DNA of 64,000 nt from Gluconacetobacter aggeris. GTDB taxonomy: Bacteria; Pseudomonadota; Alphaproteobacteria; Acetobacterales; Acetobacteraceae. Below, piece after piece: positions 34,970 to 43,621 of this stretch. The DNA lies in contig NZ_JABEQD010000003.1 in NCBI RefSeq assembly GCF_014174395.1, positions 124,001 to 188,000 on the forward strand, written 5' to 3'. A program made the position numbers and the translations under genes. The notes beneath the pieces were generated by a model. The model was not told where the DNA came from, searched no databases, and saw only the letters and a program-made list of their open reading frames with translations. How positions within the stretch are numbered: position 1 is the first letter of the stretch; each line of letters starts with the position of its first letter.

Positions 34970-37900
34970 TCAGGCGCTGCGCGCGGCCTCGGTCGCGGCG
35001 GTGTAGCCGATCACCTTCGCATATTCGCGCGGCACCAACTGCCAGAAGCGCGGCAGGATATTCTCCCATTTATGCAGCAGAAGCGCGGCAAAGCGGCTGT
35101 GCGTCTCCCGCGCATGGGTCTCCACCAGCCCGCGCAGCACACCCTCCCATTTCGGGTCGACCACCCGGTTCCACAGCAGCGTCTCAGGGTTGATCCGCTG
35201 CTCGAACGTGCCGTTCTCGTCGTAGACGAAGGCCATGCCCCCGGTGAAACCGGCGCCGAAATTGTCGCCCGCCTCACCCAGGATCACCACGGTACCGCCG
35301 GTCATGTATTCGCAGCCGTTCGACCCGCAGCCCTCCACCACCGCCGTGGCGCCGGAATTGCGCACCGCAAAGCGCTCGCCCGCCTGGCCGGCGGCATAGA
35401 GAGCCCCCGCCGTCGCGCCATACAGCACGGTGTTGCCGATGATGGCATTCTCGTTCGACACCAGATTCGACGACGGCGACTGCCGCACCACGATGGTCGC
35501 GCCCGACAGGCCCTTGCCGACATAATCGTTGGCGTCGCCCAACACTTCCAGCTTCAGCCCCTGGACCGCGAACGCTCCCAGCGACTGCCCGGCCGAACCG
35601 CGCAGGCGCACCGTCAGATGCCCCGGCGCCAGCTTCGTCATGCCGAACTGCCGCACGATCAGCGAGGAAATGCGCGTGCCGATCGCCCGATGCGTGTTCT
35701 GCACATTGTAGTGCAGTTGCATCTTCTCGCCATGGTCGAACAGCGGCCGCGCATCGGCGATCATCTGCGCATCCAGCGTCTCAGGCACCTCGTTGCGCCC
35801 TTCCCGGGTGCAATAGCGGGCATGCGGCCCCGGATCGGCCTGCGCCAGCAGCGAATTGAGGTCCAGATCGTCCAGATAGTCCGCACCGCGCGACACCTGC
35901 TTCAGCAGGTCGGTCCGCCCGATGATCTCGTTCAGCGACGAGAAGCCGAGTGACGCCAGGATGTTGCGCACATCCTCGGCGATGAACGAGAACAGGTTGA
36001 TCACCTTCTCCGGCGAGCCCTCGAACTTGGCGCGCAGCGCCTCGTCCTGAGTGCAGACCCCGACCGGGCAGGTGTTGGAATGGCACTGCCGCACCATGAT
36101 GCAGCCCATGGCGACCAGACTGGCGGTGCCGATGCCGAATTCCTCGGCCCCCAGCATCGCCGCGATCACCACGTCGCGCCCCGTCTTCAGCCCGCCATCG
36201 GTGCGCAGCTTCACCCGGTGGCGCAGCCGGTTCAGCATCAGCACCTGATGCGCTTCCGCCAGCCCCAGCTCCCACGGCAGGCCGGCATATTTGACCGAAC
36301 TCTGCGGGCTGGCGCCGGTGCCGCCACTGTGGCCGGAAATCAGGATCGCATCGGCCTTGGCCTTGGCCACGCCGGCGGCGATGGTACCGATGCCCGACCG
36401 CGCGACCAGCTTCACCGTCACCGTGGCTTCCGGATTGATCTGCTTGAGGTCGTAGATAAGCTGCGCCAGGTCCTCGATCGAATAGATGTCATGATGCGGC
36501 GGCGGCGAAATCAGCGTCACACCCGGCGTCGCATGCCGCAGCTTCGCGATTAGCCCCGTCACCTTGAAGCCCGGCAACTGGCCGCCCTCACCGGGCTTGG
36601 CGCCCTGCGCCATCTTGATCTCGATCTCGCGGCAATCGTTCAGATATTGCGCCGTGACGCCGAAGCGGCCCGAGGCGATCTGCTTGATGGCCGAAGACGC
36701 ATTGTCGCCATTCGGGCGCGGCTTGGCGCGCGACGGGTCCTCGCCCCCCTCGCCCGAATCCGACTTCGCGCCGATCCGGTTCATGGCGATCGACAGGGTT
36801 TCATGCGCCTCGGGGCTCAGCGCCCCCAGCGAGATCCCCGGCGCGATCAGCCGCTTGCGCAACTGGGTGATGCTTTCGACCGCTTCGACGGGGATCGGCG
36901 TCCGTCCACCCCGGAAATCCAGCAGGTCGCGCAGCGCCACCGGCGGCTGGCGCCGCACCGCGTCGGCATAGCGGCGATAGATCGTGAAACTGTCGGTCGC
37001 CACCGCCGTCTGCAGCATATGGATCAGGTTGCCGTCGAAGGCATGGACCTCGCCATGGCGACGCATCTTGTACTGCCCACCGACCGGCAGCGCGATCACC
37101 GCCTGGTCCCACGCGGTCCGATGGAAGCTCATCACGTTGGTCGCGATGCCCGACAGGCCGATGCCCGAAATGCGCGAGGGCATGCCGGGGAAGAATTCCG
37201 CCGTCAGCGCGCGCGACAGCCCGATCGCCTCGAAATTATACCCGCCGCGATAGGCCGACACGATCGAGATGCCCATCTTGGACATCACCTTCAGCAGCCC
37301 CTTGTCCACCGCCTTGCGATAGCGTTCCACCGCCTCGCGCAGCGAGATGTCGCCGAACAGGCCGCGCCGCTGCCGGTCGGCGATGCTTTCCTGCGCCAGA
37401 TAGGGGTTGATGCTGGTCGCCCCAACCCCGATCGTCACCGCAATGGCATGCACGTCCAGCGCCTCGGCCGACCGCACATTCAGCGAGGTAAAGGTCCGCA
37501 GCGACTGACGGACCAGATGCGTATGCACCGCCGCCGTGGCCAGGATCATCGGGATATAGGCCCGGTCGGCCGACTGTCCCTGATCGGTCAGGAACAGATG
37601 GGTGCAGCCCTCGCGCACCCGGTCCTCGGCCTCGCGGCGAATGCGCGCGATCGCCTCGCGCAGCCCCGCCTCGCCTTCCGCCGCCGGAAAGGTGCAGTCG
37701 ATCACGAAGCCGCTGTCGCCGCAGAAATTGCGCAGCGCCTCGAATTCGCCGGTGGTCAGCACCGGGCTGGGCAGTTGCAGCAGGTCGCACTGGACCTCGG
37801 ATTCCTCCAGGATATTGCCCAGATTGCCCAGGCGGGTCAGCAGGCTCATCACCCGCGTCTCGCGCAGACTGTCGATCGGCGGGTTGGTCACCTGGCTGAA

Positions 37901-39517
37901 CGCCTGCCGGAAATAATGCGCAAGTCCCCGATAGCGCGAGGACAGCACCGCCAGCGGCGCATCGTCACCCATCGAGCCGATGGCCTCGGCGGCGGTCTCG
38001 ACCATCGGATGCAGGATGGTCTCCAGCTCCTCCAGGGTCGTGCCGACCGCCAGTTGCCGGCGGCGCAGCTCGTCCCGGCCGAACAGCACCGGCTCCTGCA
38101 CGTCGGCCCGCACCACCGAGCCGATCTTCTGGATGTTCTTCACCCAGGCGCCGAAATCCCGGCGCCCGGCCAGCAGGTCCAGCAGCGCCTCATGGCCGTA
38201 GAGCTTCGCTTCCTGCAGGTCGAGGCCGATCATCTGCCCCGGCCCAAGCCGCCCGCGCCGCACGATATCGGTCTCGGGCACCTTCACCATGCCGGTCTCC
38301 GAGCCCACGATCAGCAGCCCGTCCGCCGTCACGGTATAGCGCAGGGGGCGCAGGCCGCTGCGGTCCAGCCCGGCCACCACCCAGCGCCCATCGGTGGCGC
38401 ACAGAGCCGCCGGCCCGTCCCACGGCTCCATCACCGCGTTGCAGTAGGCATACAGATCCTGGTGCTTCTGCTTCATGCCCGAATTGCCGCCGATACTGGC
38501 CGGCACCATCAGCGCCTTGACCATCGGCGCGTCGCGCCCGGCAAAGGTCAGCAGCTCGAACACATTGTCCAGCATCGCGGTGTCGGACCCCGCGGCCTGC
38601 ACCACCGGCTTCAGGTCCTCCATCACCGGGTCCAGCAACGGGTCGGCCAAGCGCGTCTCGTGGCTCTTCATCCAGTTGACGTTGCCCGAGATCGTGTTGA
38701 TCTCGCCGTTATGCGCCAGCCGGCGGAAAGGCTGTGCCAGCTTCCAGGTCGGGAAGGTGTTGGTCGAATAGCGCTGGTGATAGATCGCAAAGCGGCTGAT
38801 GAAGCGCGGGTCCAGCAGGTCGGGATAGAAATCCGTCAGGTTCTCGGCCAGGAACATGCCCTTGTAGATCACCGACCGGCAGGACATCGAGCAGATATAC
38901 AGGTCCAGCGAGTTGGCCTGGGCACTCTTCTCGATCCGGCGGCGGATCACATACAGGTCGCGCTCGAATTCTTCCTCGTTCCGCCCCGGCAGGTTGCGGA
39001 TCATGATCTGCTCGATCTCTGGCCGGGTGGCATTGGCCTTCTCACCGATGCACGACGTGTCGATCGGCACCTGACGCCAGCCATAGATCCCGTACCCGAA
39101 GGCCAGGATCTCCGTCTCGATGATCTGGCGGCAGCGTTCCTGCGCCGCCAGGTCCGTCTTGGGCAGGAAAACCATGCCGATCGCGATCTGCGTGTCCACG
39201 CAGCCTTCGCCACCGCTATGAATCGCCTCGGCAAAGAAATCCTGCGGAATTTCCAGATGAATCCCCGCCCCGTCCCCGGTCTTGCCGTCGGCATCGACCG
39301 CGCCGCGATGCCACAGGGCCTTCAGGGCGGCGATACCGGCATTGACCACCTCGCGCCGCTTGCGTCCGTCCAGCGACGCGATCAGGCCCACGCCACAGGC
39401 GTCGCGCTCCTGCGTGGCGTCGTACAGCCCGGCGATCGCCTGCGCATTCTCATGCCACTCGGCCACGAACTCCTGGCCGGCATCCCGCGATCCATGATCC
39501 TGGGTCAACTGGTCCAT
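34970..39517 (-). CDS. gltB: glutamate synthase (NADPH) large subunit
   Basis: A 1515-aa protein of full expected length. After a ~40-residue propeptide comes ERDACGVGLIAS, whose Cys becomes the N-terminal nucleophile of the class II glutamine amidotransferase domain. The central and FMN domains contain SGHSGGTGASP and KLVARSGIGTIAAG. The 3Fe-4S cluster cysteines are in CIMVRQCHSNTCPVGVC. The C-terminal GXGXG beta-helix domain shows GCGSNGCEYMTGG. It converts glutamine plus 2-oxoglutarate to two glutamates with GltD. GGAG eight bases before the ATG at 39517 sets the start, five bases after the gltD stop. Gene order gltD-gltB is the reverse of E. coli. Confidence 0.97.
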   Translation of the reverse strand: MDQLTQDHGSRDAGQEFVAEWHENAQAIAGLYDATQERDACGVGLIASLDGRKRREVVNAGIAALKALWHRGAVDADGKTGDGAGIHLEIPQDFFAEAIHSGGEGCVDTQIAIGMVFLPKTDLAAQERCRQIIETEILAFGYGIYGWRQVPIDTSCIGEKANATRPEIEQIMIRNLPGRNEEEFERDLYVIRRRIEKSAQANSLDLYICSMSCRSVIYKGMFLAENLTDFYPDLLDPRFISRFAIYHQRYSTNTFPTWKLAQPFRRLAHNGEINTISGNVNWMKSHETRLADPLLDPVMEDLKPVVQAAGSDTAMLDNVFELLTFAGRDAPMVKALMVPASIGGNSGMKQKHQDLYAYCNAVMEPWDGPAALCATDGRWVVAGLDRSGLRPLRYTVTADGLLIVGSETGMVKVPETDIVRRGRLGPGQMIGLDLQEAKLYGHEALLDLLAGRRDFGAWVKNIQKIGSVVRADVQEPVLFGRDELRRRQLAVGTTLEELETILHPMVETAAEAIGSMGDDAPLAVLSSRYRGLAHYFRQAFSQVTNPPIDSLRETRVMSLLTRLGNLGNILEESEVQCDLLQLPSPVLTTGEFEALRNFCGDSGFVIDCTFPAAEGEAGLREAIARIRREAEDRVREGCTHLFLTDQGQSADRAYIPMILATAAVHTHLVRQSLRTFTSLNVRSAEALDVHAIAVTIGVGATSINPYLAQESIADRQRRGLFGDISLREAVERYRKAVDKGLLKVMSKMGISIVSAYRGGYNFEAIGLSRALTAEFFPGMPSRISGIGLSGIATNVMSFHRTAWDQAVIALPVGGQYKMRRHGEVHAFDGNLIHMLQTAVATDSFTIYRRYADAVRRQPPVALRDLLDFRGGRTPIPVEAVESITQLRKRLIAPGISLGALSPEAHETLSIAMNRIGAKSDSGEGGEDPSRAKPRPNGDNASSAIKQIASGRFGVTAQYLNDCREIEIKMAQGAKPGEGGQLPGFKVTGLIAKLRHATPGVTLISPPPHHDIYSIEDLAQLIYDLKQINPEATVTVKLVARSGIGTIAAGVAKAKADAILISGHSGGTGASPQSSVKYAGLPWELGLAEAHQVLMLNRLRHRVKLRTDGGLKTGRDVVIAAMLGAEEFGIGTASLVAMGCIMVRQCHSNTCPVGVCTQDEALRAKFEGSPEKVINLFSFIAEDVRNILASLGFSSLNEIIGRTDLLKQVSRGADYLDDLDLNSLLAQADPGPHARYCTREGRNEVPETLDAQMIADARPLFDHGEKMQLHYNVQNTHRAIGTRISSLIVRQFGMTKLAPGHLTVRLRGSAGQSLGAFAVQGLKLEVLGDANDYVGKGLSGATIVVRQSPSSNLVSNENAIIGNTVLYGATAGALYAAGQAGERFAVRNSGATAVVEGCGSNGCEYMTGGTVVILGEAGDNFGAGFTGGMAFVYDENGTFEQRINPETLLWNRVVDPKWEGVLRGLVETHARETHSRFAALLLHKWENILPRFWQLVPREYAKVIGYTAATEAARSA

Positions 39518-39522
39518 GTCCG

Positions 39523-40977
39523 TCACTCCGCCGCCTGGGCGCACTGGGCTGCCCGGTTTTCCAGCCAGCGATGCATCTGCGCCGCCGCATCCCGTCCATC
39601 GCGAATGGCCCACACCACCAGGCTGGCCCCGCGCACGATATCACCCGCCGCAAATACGCCCGGCAGGCTGGTCATGAAGCTCTCATGGTCGACCCGCAGC
39701 GTGCCCCAGCGCGACACGGCCAGGTCCGGCTGCCCCCACAGGGTCGGCAGCGGCTCTGGGTCGAAGCCCAGCGCCTTGATCACCAGGTCGGCTTCCAGCA
39801 CGAAGGCACTGTCCTCGACCGGCTCGACCGACTGGCGGCCGCTGGCATCGGGCATGCCCAGCTTCATGCGCACGGCGCGCACGCCGTTCACGCTGCCATC
39901 TCCAAGGAACGCTTCCGGCGCCGCCAGCCAGACGAAGGACACCCCTTCCTCCTCGGCGTTCTTCACCTCGCGGATCGAGCCGGGCATGTTCGCGCGGTCG
40001 CGGCGATAGAGGCATTTGACCGATTTCGCGCCCTGGCGGATGGCGGTGCGTACGCAGTCCATCGCCGTATCGCCACCGCCGATCACCACCACCGACTTGC
40101 CGGCGGCATTCAGCGCCGCGCTCTCGTCCGGGGCAAACGCGTCGCCCAGCGACAGCCGGTTGGACATCGTCAGATAATCCAGCGCCTTGACGATCCCCCC
40201 CAGCCCCGCGCCCGGCCCACCGATATCGCGCGACTTGTAAACACCCGTCGCGATCAGCACCGCATCATGGCGGGCGCGCAGGGTCGCGAAAGAGAGCGTG
40301 CCGTCCCCGTCGCCGTCCGTGATATCGACCCCCAGATGGAACCGAACCCCCGATTCCTCCAGATAGAGGTGACGGCGGGCAACGATGTCCTTCTCCAGCT
40401 TGAAGCCGGGAATGCCGTAGATCATCAGGCCGCCGATCCGGTCGTACCGGTCATAGACGTGCACCTGATAACCCTGCTGGCGAAACTGCATCGCGGCGGC
40501 CAGGCCACCGGGGCCAGCCCCGACGATGCCGATCGAGGTCTCGCGCTCGACCGGCGGCCGGATCGGCTCCACCCAGCCCTTGGCGAAGGCCGTATCGGTG
40601 ATGAAGCGTTCGACCGCGCCGATGGTGACGCTCTCGAACCCCTTCTCGATCACGCAATTGCCCTCGCACAGCCGGTCCTGGGGGCAGATGCGGCCGCAGA
40701 TCTCGGGGAAATTGTTGGTGGCGGAAGACAGCGCATACGCTTCCTCCAGCCGCCCCTCGGCCGTCATCTTCAGCCAGTCGGGGATATTGTTGCCCAGCGG
40801 GCAATGGACCGAGCAGAACGGCACCCCGCATTGCGAGCAGCGGCTGGCCTGCTGTTCCGCCTTTTCCACTGCGAACGCGCGATAGATCTCGTCGAAATCG
40901 CCATTCCGCTCCGCGGCCGGCCGCTTGTCGGGCTGGCTCTGCGGCACGGAGACGAATTTCAGCATGTGCTCGACCAT
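39523..40977 (-). CDS. gltD: glutamate synthase small subunit
   Basis: A 484-aa flavoprotein. The N-terminal cysteine motifs CSQCGVPFCSVHCPLGN and CGRICPQDRLCEGNC bind the 4Fe-4S clusters. GAGPGGLAAAMQF binds FAD, and GGGDTAMDCVRTA lies in the NADPH site. It passes electrons from NADPH to the large subunit. The ATG at 40977 has AGGGGGA just before it; longer in-frame starts lie in the promoter region. It is the first gene of the gltD-gltB operon, preceded by a 204-base gap with a perfect palindrome. Confidence 0.96.
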   Translation of the reverse strand: MVEHMLKFVSVPQSQPDKRPAAERNGDFDEIYRAFAVEKAEQQASRCSQCGVPFCSVHCPLGNNIPDWLKMTAEGRLEEAYALSSATNNFPEICGRICPQDRLCEGNCVIEKGFESVTIGAVERFITDTAFAKGWVEPIRPPVERETSIGIVGAGPGGLAAAMQFRQQGYQVHVYDRYDRIGGLMIYGIPGFKLEKDIVARRHLYLEESGVRFHLGVDITDGDGDGTLSFATLRARHDAVLIATGVYKSRDIGGPGAGLGGIVKALDYLTMSNRLSLGDAFAPDESAALNAAGKSVVVIGGGDTAMDCVRTAIRQGAKSVKCLYRRDRANMPGSIREVKNAEEEGVSFVWLAAPEAFLGDGSVNGVRAVRMKLGMPDASGRQSVEPVEDSAFVLEADLVIKALGFDPEPLPTLWGQPDLAVSRWGTLRVDHESFMTSLPGVFAAGDIVRGASLVVWAIRDGRDAAAQMHRWLENRAAQCAQAAE

Positions 40978-41131
40978 CGGTCCCCCTGGATAACGCCCGA
41001 CCGTCACCTGCGGTGCGTATTGTTGGCGGAACACCTACGACAGACATATCCACCATAAAAGACAGCATTACTGCCATTTATGGCAAAAAGGCCAATCGAG
41101 AACCATCGCAGCGAACCGATCACCAGGCCAC

Positions 41132-41152
41132 ATTGGTCCGATTCGGACCAAT
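41132..41152. promoter_or_regulatory. perfect 10+1+10 palindrome upstream of gltD-gltB
   Basis: ATTGGTCCGA and TCGGACCAAT are exact reverse complements around a single central base. A possible minus-strand promoter (TTACAT, 18 bases, CATTAT with the -10 at 41160-41165) would place the palindrome over the transcription start of gltD, as expected for an operator. The TGGTCC...GGACCA shape resembles FadR-type GntR sites, but the regulator is not identifiable from the window. The promoter hexamers are weak. Confidence 0.55.
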
Positions 41153-41181
41153 TGACCATATAATGCGTTGAACTGGCTTGC

Positions 41182-42105
41182 TTATGTAATTTTATATCCG
41201 CCCAGATAGGACGGAACAATCATTTCCATCGACGCCGGCTGAATGCCAAGCTGCGACAAGCCCGGCGCCCCATCCGCCGCCACATTGTCGCTCGACAGCA
41301 TCGCCAGTTGGTCCCGCGTCAGCATCTTTCCGGGCAGGCGCTCCAGCCACATGGCCTGCCACCAGGCCAGGGCGGGCGGCACCGCCACCACCAGCCGGCG
41401 GCGCCCCACCGCCGCCACGACCAGGCGCGCGATCTCCTCCATCGTCCGAATCGCCGGCCCTCCGAATTCGAAGATCGCCCCCGCATACAGGCCACCGGCC
41501 AGAAGCCGCCGGATTCCCTCGGCCACATCGGCAACATAAACAGGCTGCAGGCGCGTCCGCGCGCCATAGACCGGGACGATGGGGCTGAACCGCGCCAGCG
41601 TCGCGAACAGGTTGGTAAAATGGTCCTCCGCCCCGAAGAGGATGGACGGCCGCACGATCGTCGCCTCGGGCATCGCGCGCAGCACCGCGTCCTCTCCGGC
41701 CGCCTTGCTGCGGCCATAGGCGGACCGGCTGTCCGGCGACGCCCCGATGGCCGAGACATGCACCAGTTGCGCCACCCCTGCCGAAGCCGCCAGACGCGCC
41801 ACGGCCGCCGCGCCCTCAACATGCACCGCCTGAAACGTCGCCCGCCCGCGCTCGGCCAGGATACCGACCAGGTTCACCACGACCCGGGCCCCCTCGACCA
41901 CCGGCACGAGCGATTCGGGATTCAGAATCGAAGCCCCCAGCGGCACGATCTGCCCCACATCGCCCAGCGGGCGCAGCGACGCCGCCCGATCGGCGCGGCG
42001 CGCGGCCACCCGCACCACATACCCGTCCTCCGCCAGGCGCCGGACCACATGACGCCCCAGGAATCCCGAACCGCCGATTACCGCCGCCACTTTTCGCGTC
42101 GTCAT
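41182..42105 (-). CDS. NDUFA9-like NAD(P)-binding protein (SDR/NmrA fold)
   Basis: A 307-aa protein with the Rossmann motif GGSGFLGRHVVRRLAEDGY, then VNLVGILAERG, VHVSAIGASPDSRSAYGRSK (Tyr-x-x-x-Lys), VRPSILFGAEDHFTN and VYVADVAEGI. This pattern is typical of the alphaproteobacterial homologues of complex I subunit NDUFA9, which bind NADPH and stabilise complex I or act near quinone synthesis. GGGGGA five bases before the ATG at 42105 sets the start; longer in-frame starts carry an unlikely N-terminus. It stands alone between tRNA genes and gltD. Confidence 0.85.
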   Translation of the reverse strand: MTTRKVAAVIGGSGFLGRHVVRRLAEDGYVVRVAARRADRAASLRPLGDVGQIVPLGASILNPESLVPVVEGARVVVNLVGILAERGRATFQAVHVEGAAAVARLAASAGVAQLVHVSAIGASPDSRSAYGRSKAAGEDAVLRAMPEATIVRPSILFGAEDHFTNLFATLARFSPIVPVYGARTRLQPVYVADVAEGIRRLLAGGLYAGAIFEFGGPAIRTMEEIARLVVAAVGRRRLVVAVPPALAWWQAMWLERLPGKMLTRDQLAMLSSDNVAADGAPGLSQLGIQPASMEMIVPSYLGGYKIT

Positions 42106-42279
42106 GTCCATCCCCCGAATATGGGGTCGGCCGCCATGCGCAAGGAGCCTGCCCACGCGCGGAATCCCGCCCCCCATCCTGTTTTTTCACACGTATGGCT
42201 CAACGCCCATCCCACCCGGCCGGACACACATCGTCGCCGCGCGCATGCAATAAAAACGACACGAATCGTCCAGCCCGTG

Positions 42280-42308
42280 TTGACCGCCTCCCAAGGGCAG
42301 AGTAAACG
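42280..42308 (+). promoter_or_regulatory. sigma-70-type promoter of the first tRNA-Leu
   Basis: TTGACC, a 17-base spacer and TAAACG lie 33 bases before the tRNA. The same hexamer arrangement recurs exactly 278 bases downstream before the second copy, while the spacer sequences differ, which supports function. A short leader follows with a GAAA-loop hairpin (CCCCG/CGGGG, 42319-42332). Confidence 0.7.
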
Positions 42309-42341
42309 CCCCTCACCACCCCGGAAACGGGGGCCTTCTGA

Positions 42342-42428
42342 GCCCAGATGGCGGAATTGGTAGACGCGCAGGTTTCAGGTACCTGTGGCCGCAAGGTCGT
42401 GGAAGTTCGAGTCTTCTTCTGGGCACCA
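42342..42428 (+). tRNA. tRNA-Leu (anticodon CAG), copy 1
   Basis: A full class II cloverleaf. The acceptor stem pairs GCCCAGA with TCTGGGC, followed by A and an encoded CCA. The D-loop contains GGAATTGGTAGACGC, the anticodon stem CAGGT/ACCTG encloses TTCAGGT with anticodon CAG, and a long variable arm precedes the TTCGAGT T-loop. It reads CTG, the main Leu codon in this GC-rich genome. Confidence 0.97.
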
Positions 42429-42557
42429 TCTCTCCAAAATGCCGAAAAATCAGTCCGCTGGCAGGCGCCCGACAGTGTCGGAGCGCCCTTTCGGCGTGAC
42501 GCCTCCCACGCATTGCATATCCTGTCATTTCCCATGCGGAATATGTGAAAGGTGCCG

Positions 42558-42586
42558 TTGACCACCCTGTTGTTTCCGAGTAAATC
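42558..42586 (+). promoter_or_regulatory. sigma-70-type promoter of the second tRNA-Leu
   Basis: TTGACC, 17-base spacer, TAAATC, at the same distance from the tRNA as the first copy. The leader and its GAAA-loop hairpin (42597-42610) are repeated exactly. The second tRNA does not need read-through from the first. Confidence 0.7.
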
Positions 42587-42619
42587 CCCCTCACCACCCC
42601 GGAAACGGGGGCCTTCTGA

Positions 42620-42706
42620 GCCCAGATGGCGGAATTGGTAGACGCGCAGGTTTCAGGTACCTGTGGCCGCAAGGTCGTGGAAGTTCGAGTCTTCTTCTGG
42701 GCACCA
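42620..42706 (+). tRNA. tRNA-Leu (anticodon CAG), copy 2
   Basis: Identical over its whole length to the copy 278 bases upstream, including the encoded CCA. A run of six T directly follows the CCA, which could end the transcript. The ~190-base stretch between the two genes holds no coding sequence I can support. Confidence 0.97.
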
Positions 42707-42921
42707 TTTTTTCAGCCGTATCAGACATCGCCCGCAAGGGCAGCCCTCGGGCGGCTGGTCGGCACCCCTCGCGCATTGGCGCTTCCGATATTATATGTCC
42801 GTCACCGCCCCCGACATCCGGTCATGACGGCATGTTGGCGCGGTCACGCGTGTTGCGGGTGGGGAATCATGGGCCGCTCTTTCATTTTCTGTCGTCACGC
42901 CTGCAATGCGGGGACTTACGC

Positions 42922-43551
42922 ATGATCGCCACCACGCCTTCGATCCTCCTGCATCGCGGCGATCTGCCGGCCGACATCACCTTCCACGGCCCCATCGCGG
43001 TCGATACCGAGGCCATGGGGCTCAAGCCGCATCGCGACCGCCTGTGCCTGGTGCAGATCTCGGCCGGCGACGGCTCGGCGCATCTGGTGCAGATCCTGCC
43101 CGGCACCCCCTCCCCCAACCTCGCCCGGCTGATGGCCGATCCCGCCATTACCAAGCTGATGCATTTCGCGCGCTTCGACGTGGCGATCCTCCAGCACACG
43201 CTGGGCATCACCGTGGCACCCGTCATCTGCACCAAGATCGCCTCCAAGCTGGTGCGCACCTTCACCGACCGCCACGGCCTGGCCCAGCTCTGCCGCGAAC
43301 TGCTGGGGGTCGACCTCAGCAAGCAGCAGCAGACATCCGACTGGGGCGCCCCGGAGCTGACGGCGGAACAGCAGGCCTATGCCGCGTCGGACGTGCTTCA
43401 CCTGCACGCGCTCTGGGCCAGGCTGGAAGCCCTTCTGCACCGTGAGGGACGGCGCGAACTGGCACAGGCCTGCTACGATTTTCTGCCCGCCCGCGCGCGG
43501 CTGGACCTGCTGGGATACGAAGAACCGGACATCTTCGCCCACCGGGCATGA
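42922..43551 (+). CDS. rnd: ribonuclease D, short form
   Basis: A 209-aa DEDDy 3'-5' exonuclease. Exo I is VDTEAMGL, Exo II is LMHFARFDVAIL, Exo III is YAASDVLHL with the Tyr and Asp. QQTSDWGAPELTAEQQ is typical of RNase D. Only the nuclease domain is present; the HRDC domains of E. coli RNase D (375 aa) are missing, which is usual for the short alphaproteobacterial version. GGGGA before the ATG at 42922 supports the start over a longer in-frame one. It trims tRNA 3' ends, and lies just after two tRNA genes, though that neighbourhood may be chance. Confidence 0.9.
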   Translation: MIATTPSILLHRGDLPADITFHGPIAVDTEAMGLKPHRDRLCLVQISAGDGSAHLVQILPGTPSPNLARLMADPAITKLMHFARFDVAILQHTLGITVAPVICTKIASKLVRTFTDRHGLAQLCRELLGVDLSKQQQTSDWGAPELTAEQQAYAASDVLHLHALWARLEALLHREGRRELAQACYDFLPARARLDLLGYEEPDIFAHRA

Positions 43552-43621
43552 TGCCCTCCTCCCCCGCGCGGTCCATCGTTCCGTTTGACCTGGACCACCG
43601 CCATGGCGATACACGGCTGGC

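Noticed and set aside
34958-34971. A 14-base perfect palindrome (GAAGACGCGTCTTC) at the gltB stop codon.
   Set aside because: With no spacer it cannot form a useful hairpin loop, and its position over a stop codon suggests chance or a weak terminator at most.
36647-40009. A 1120-codon open frame on the plus strand antisense to gltB and gltD.
   Set aside because: It mirrors the codon structure of the opposite strand in GC-rich DNA, is rich in Arg/His/Gln, and shows no family motif. gltB and gltD are unambiguous.
42313-42776. Coding frames on the minus strand across the two tRNA genes.
   Set aside because: They are translations of the duplicated tRNA cassettes, contain repeated identical peptides for that reason, and have no support beyond being open.
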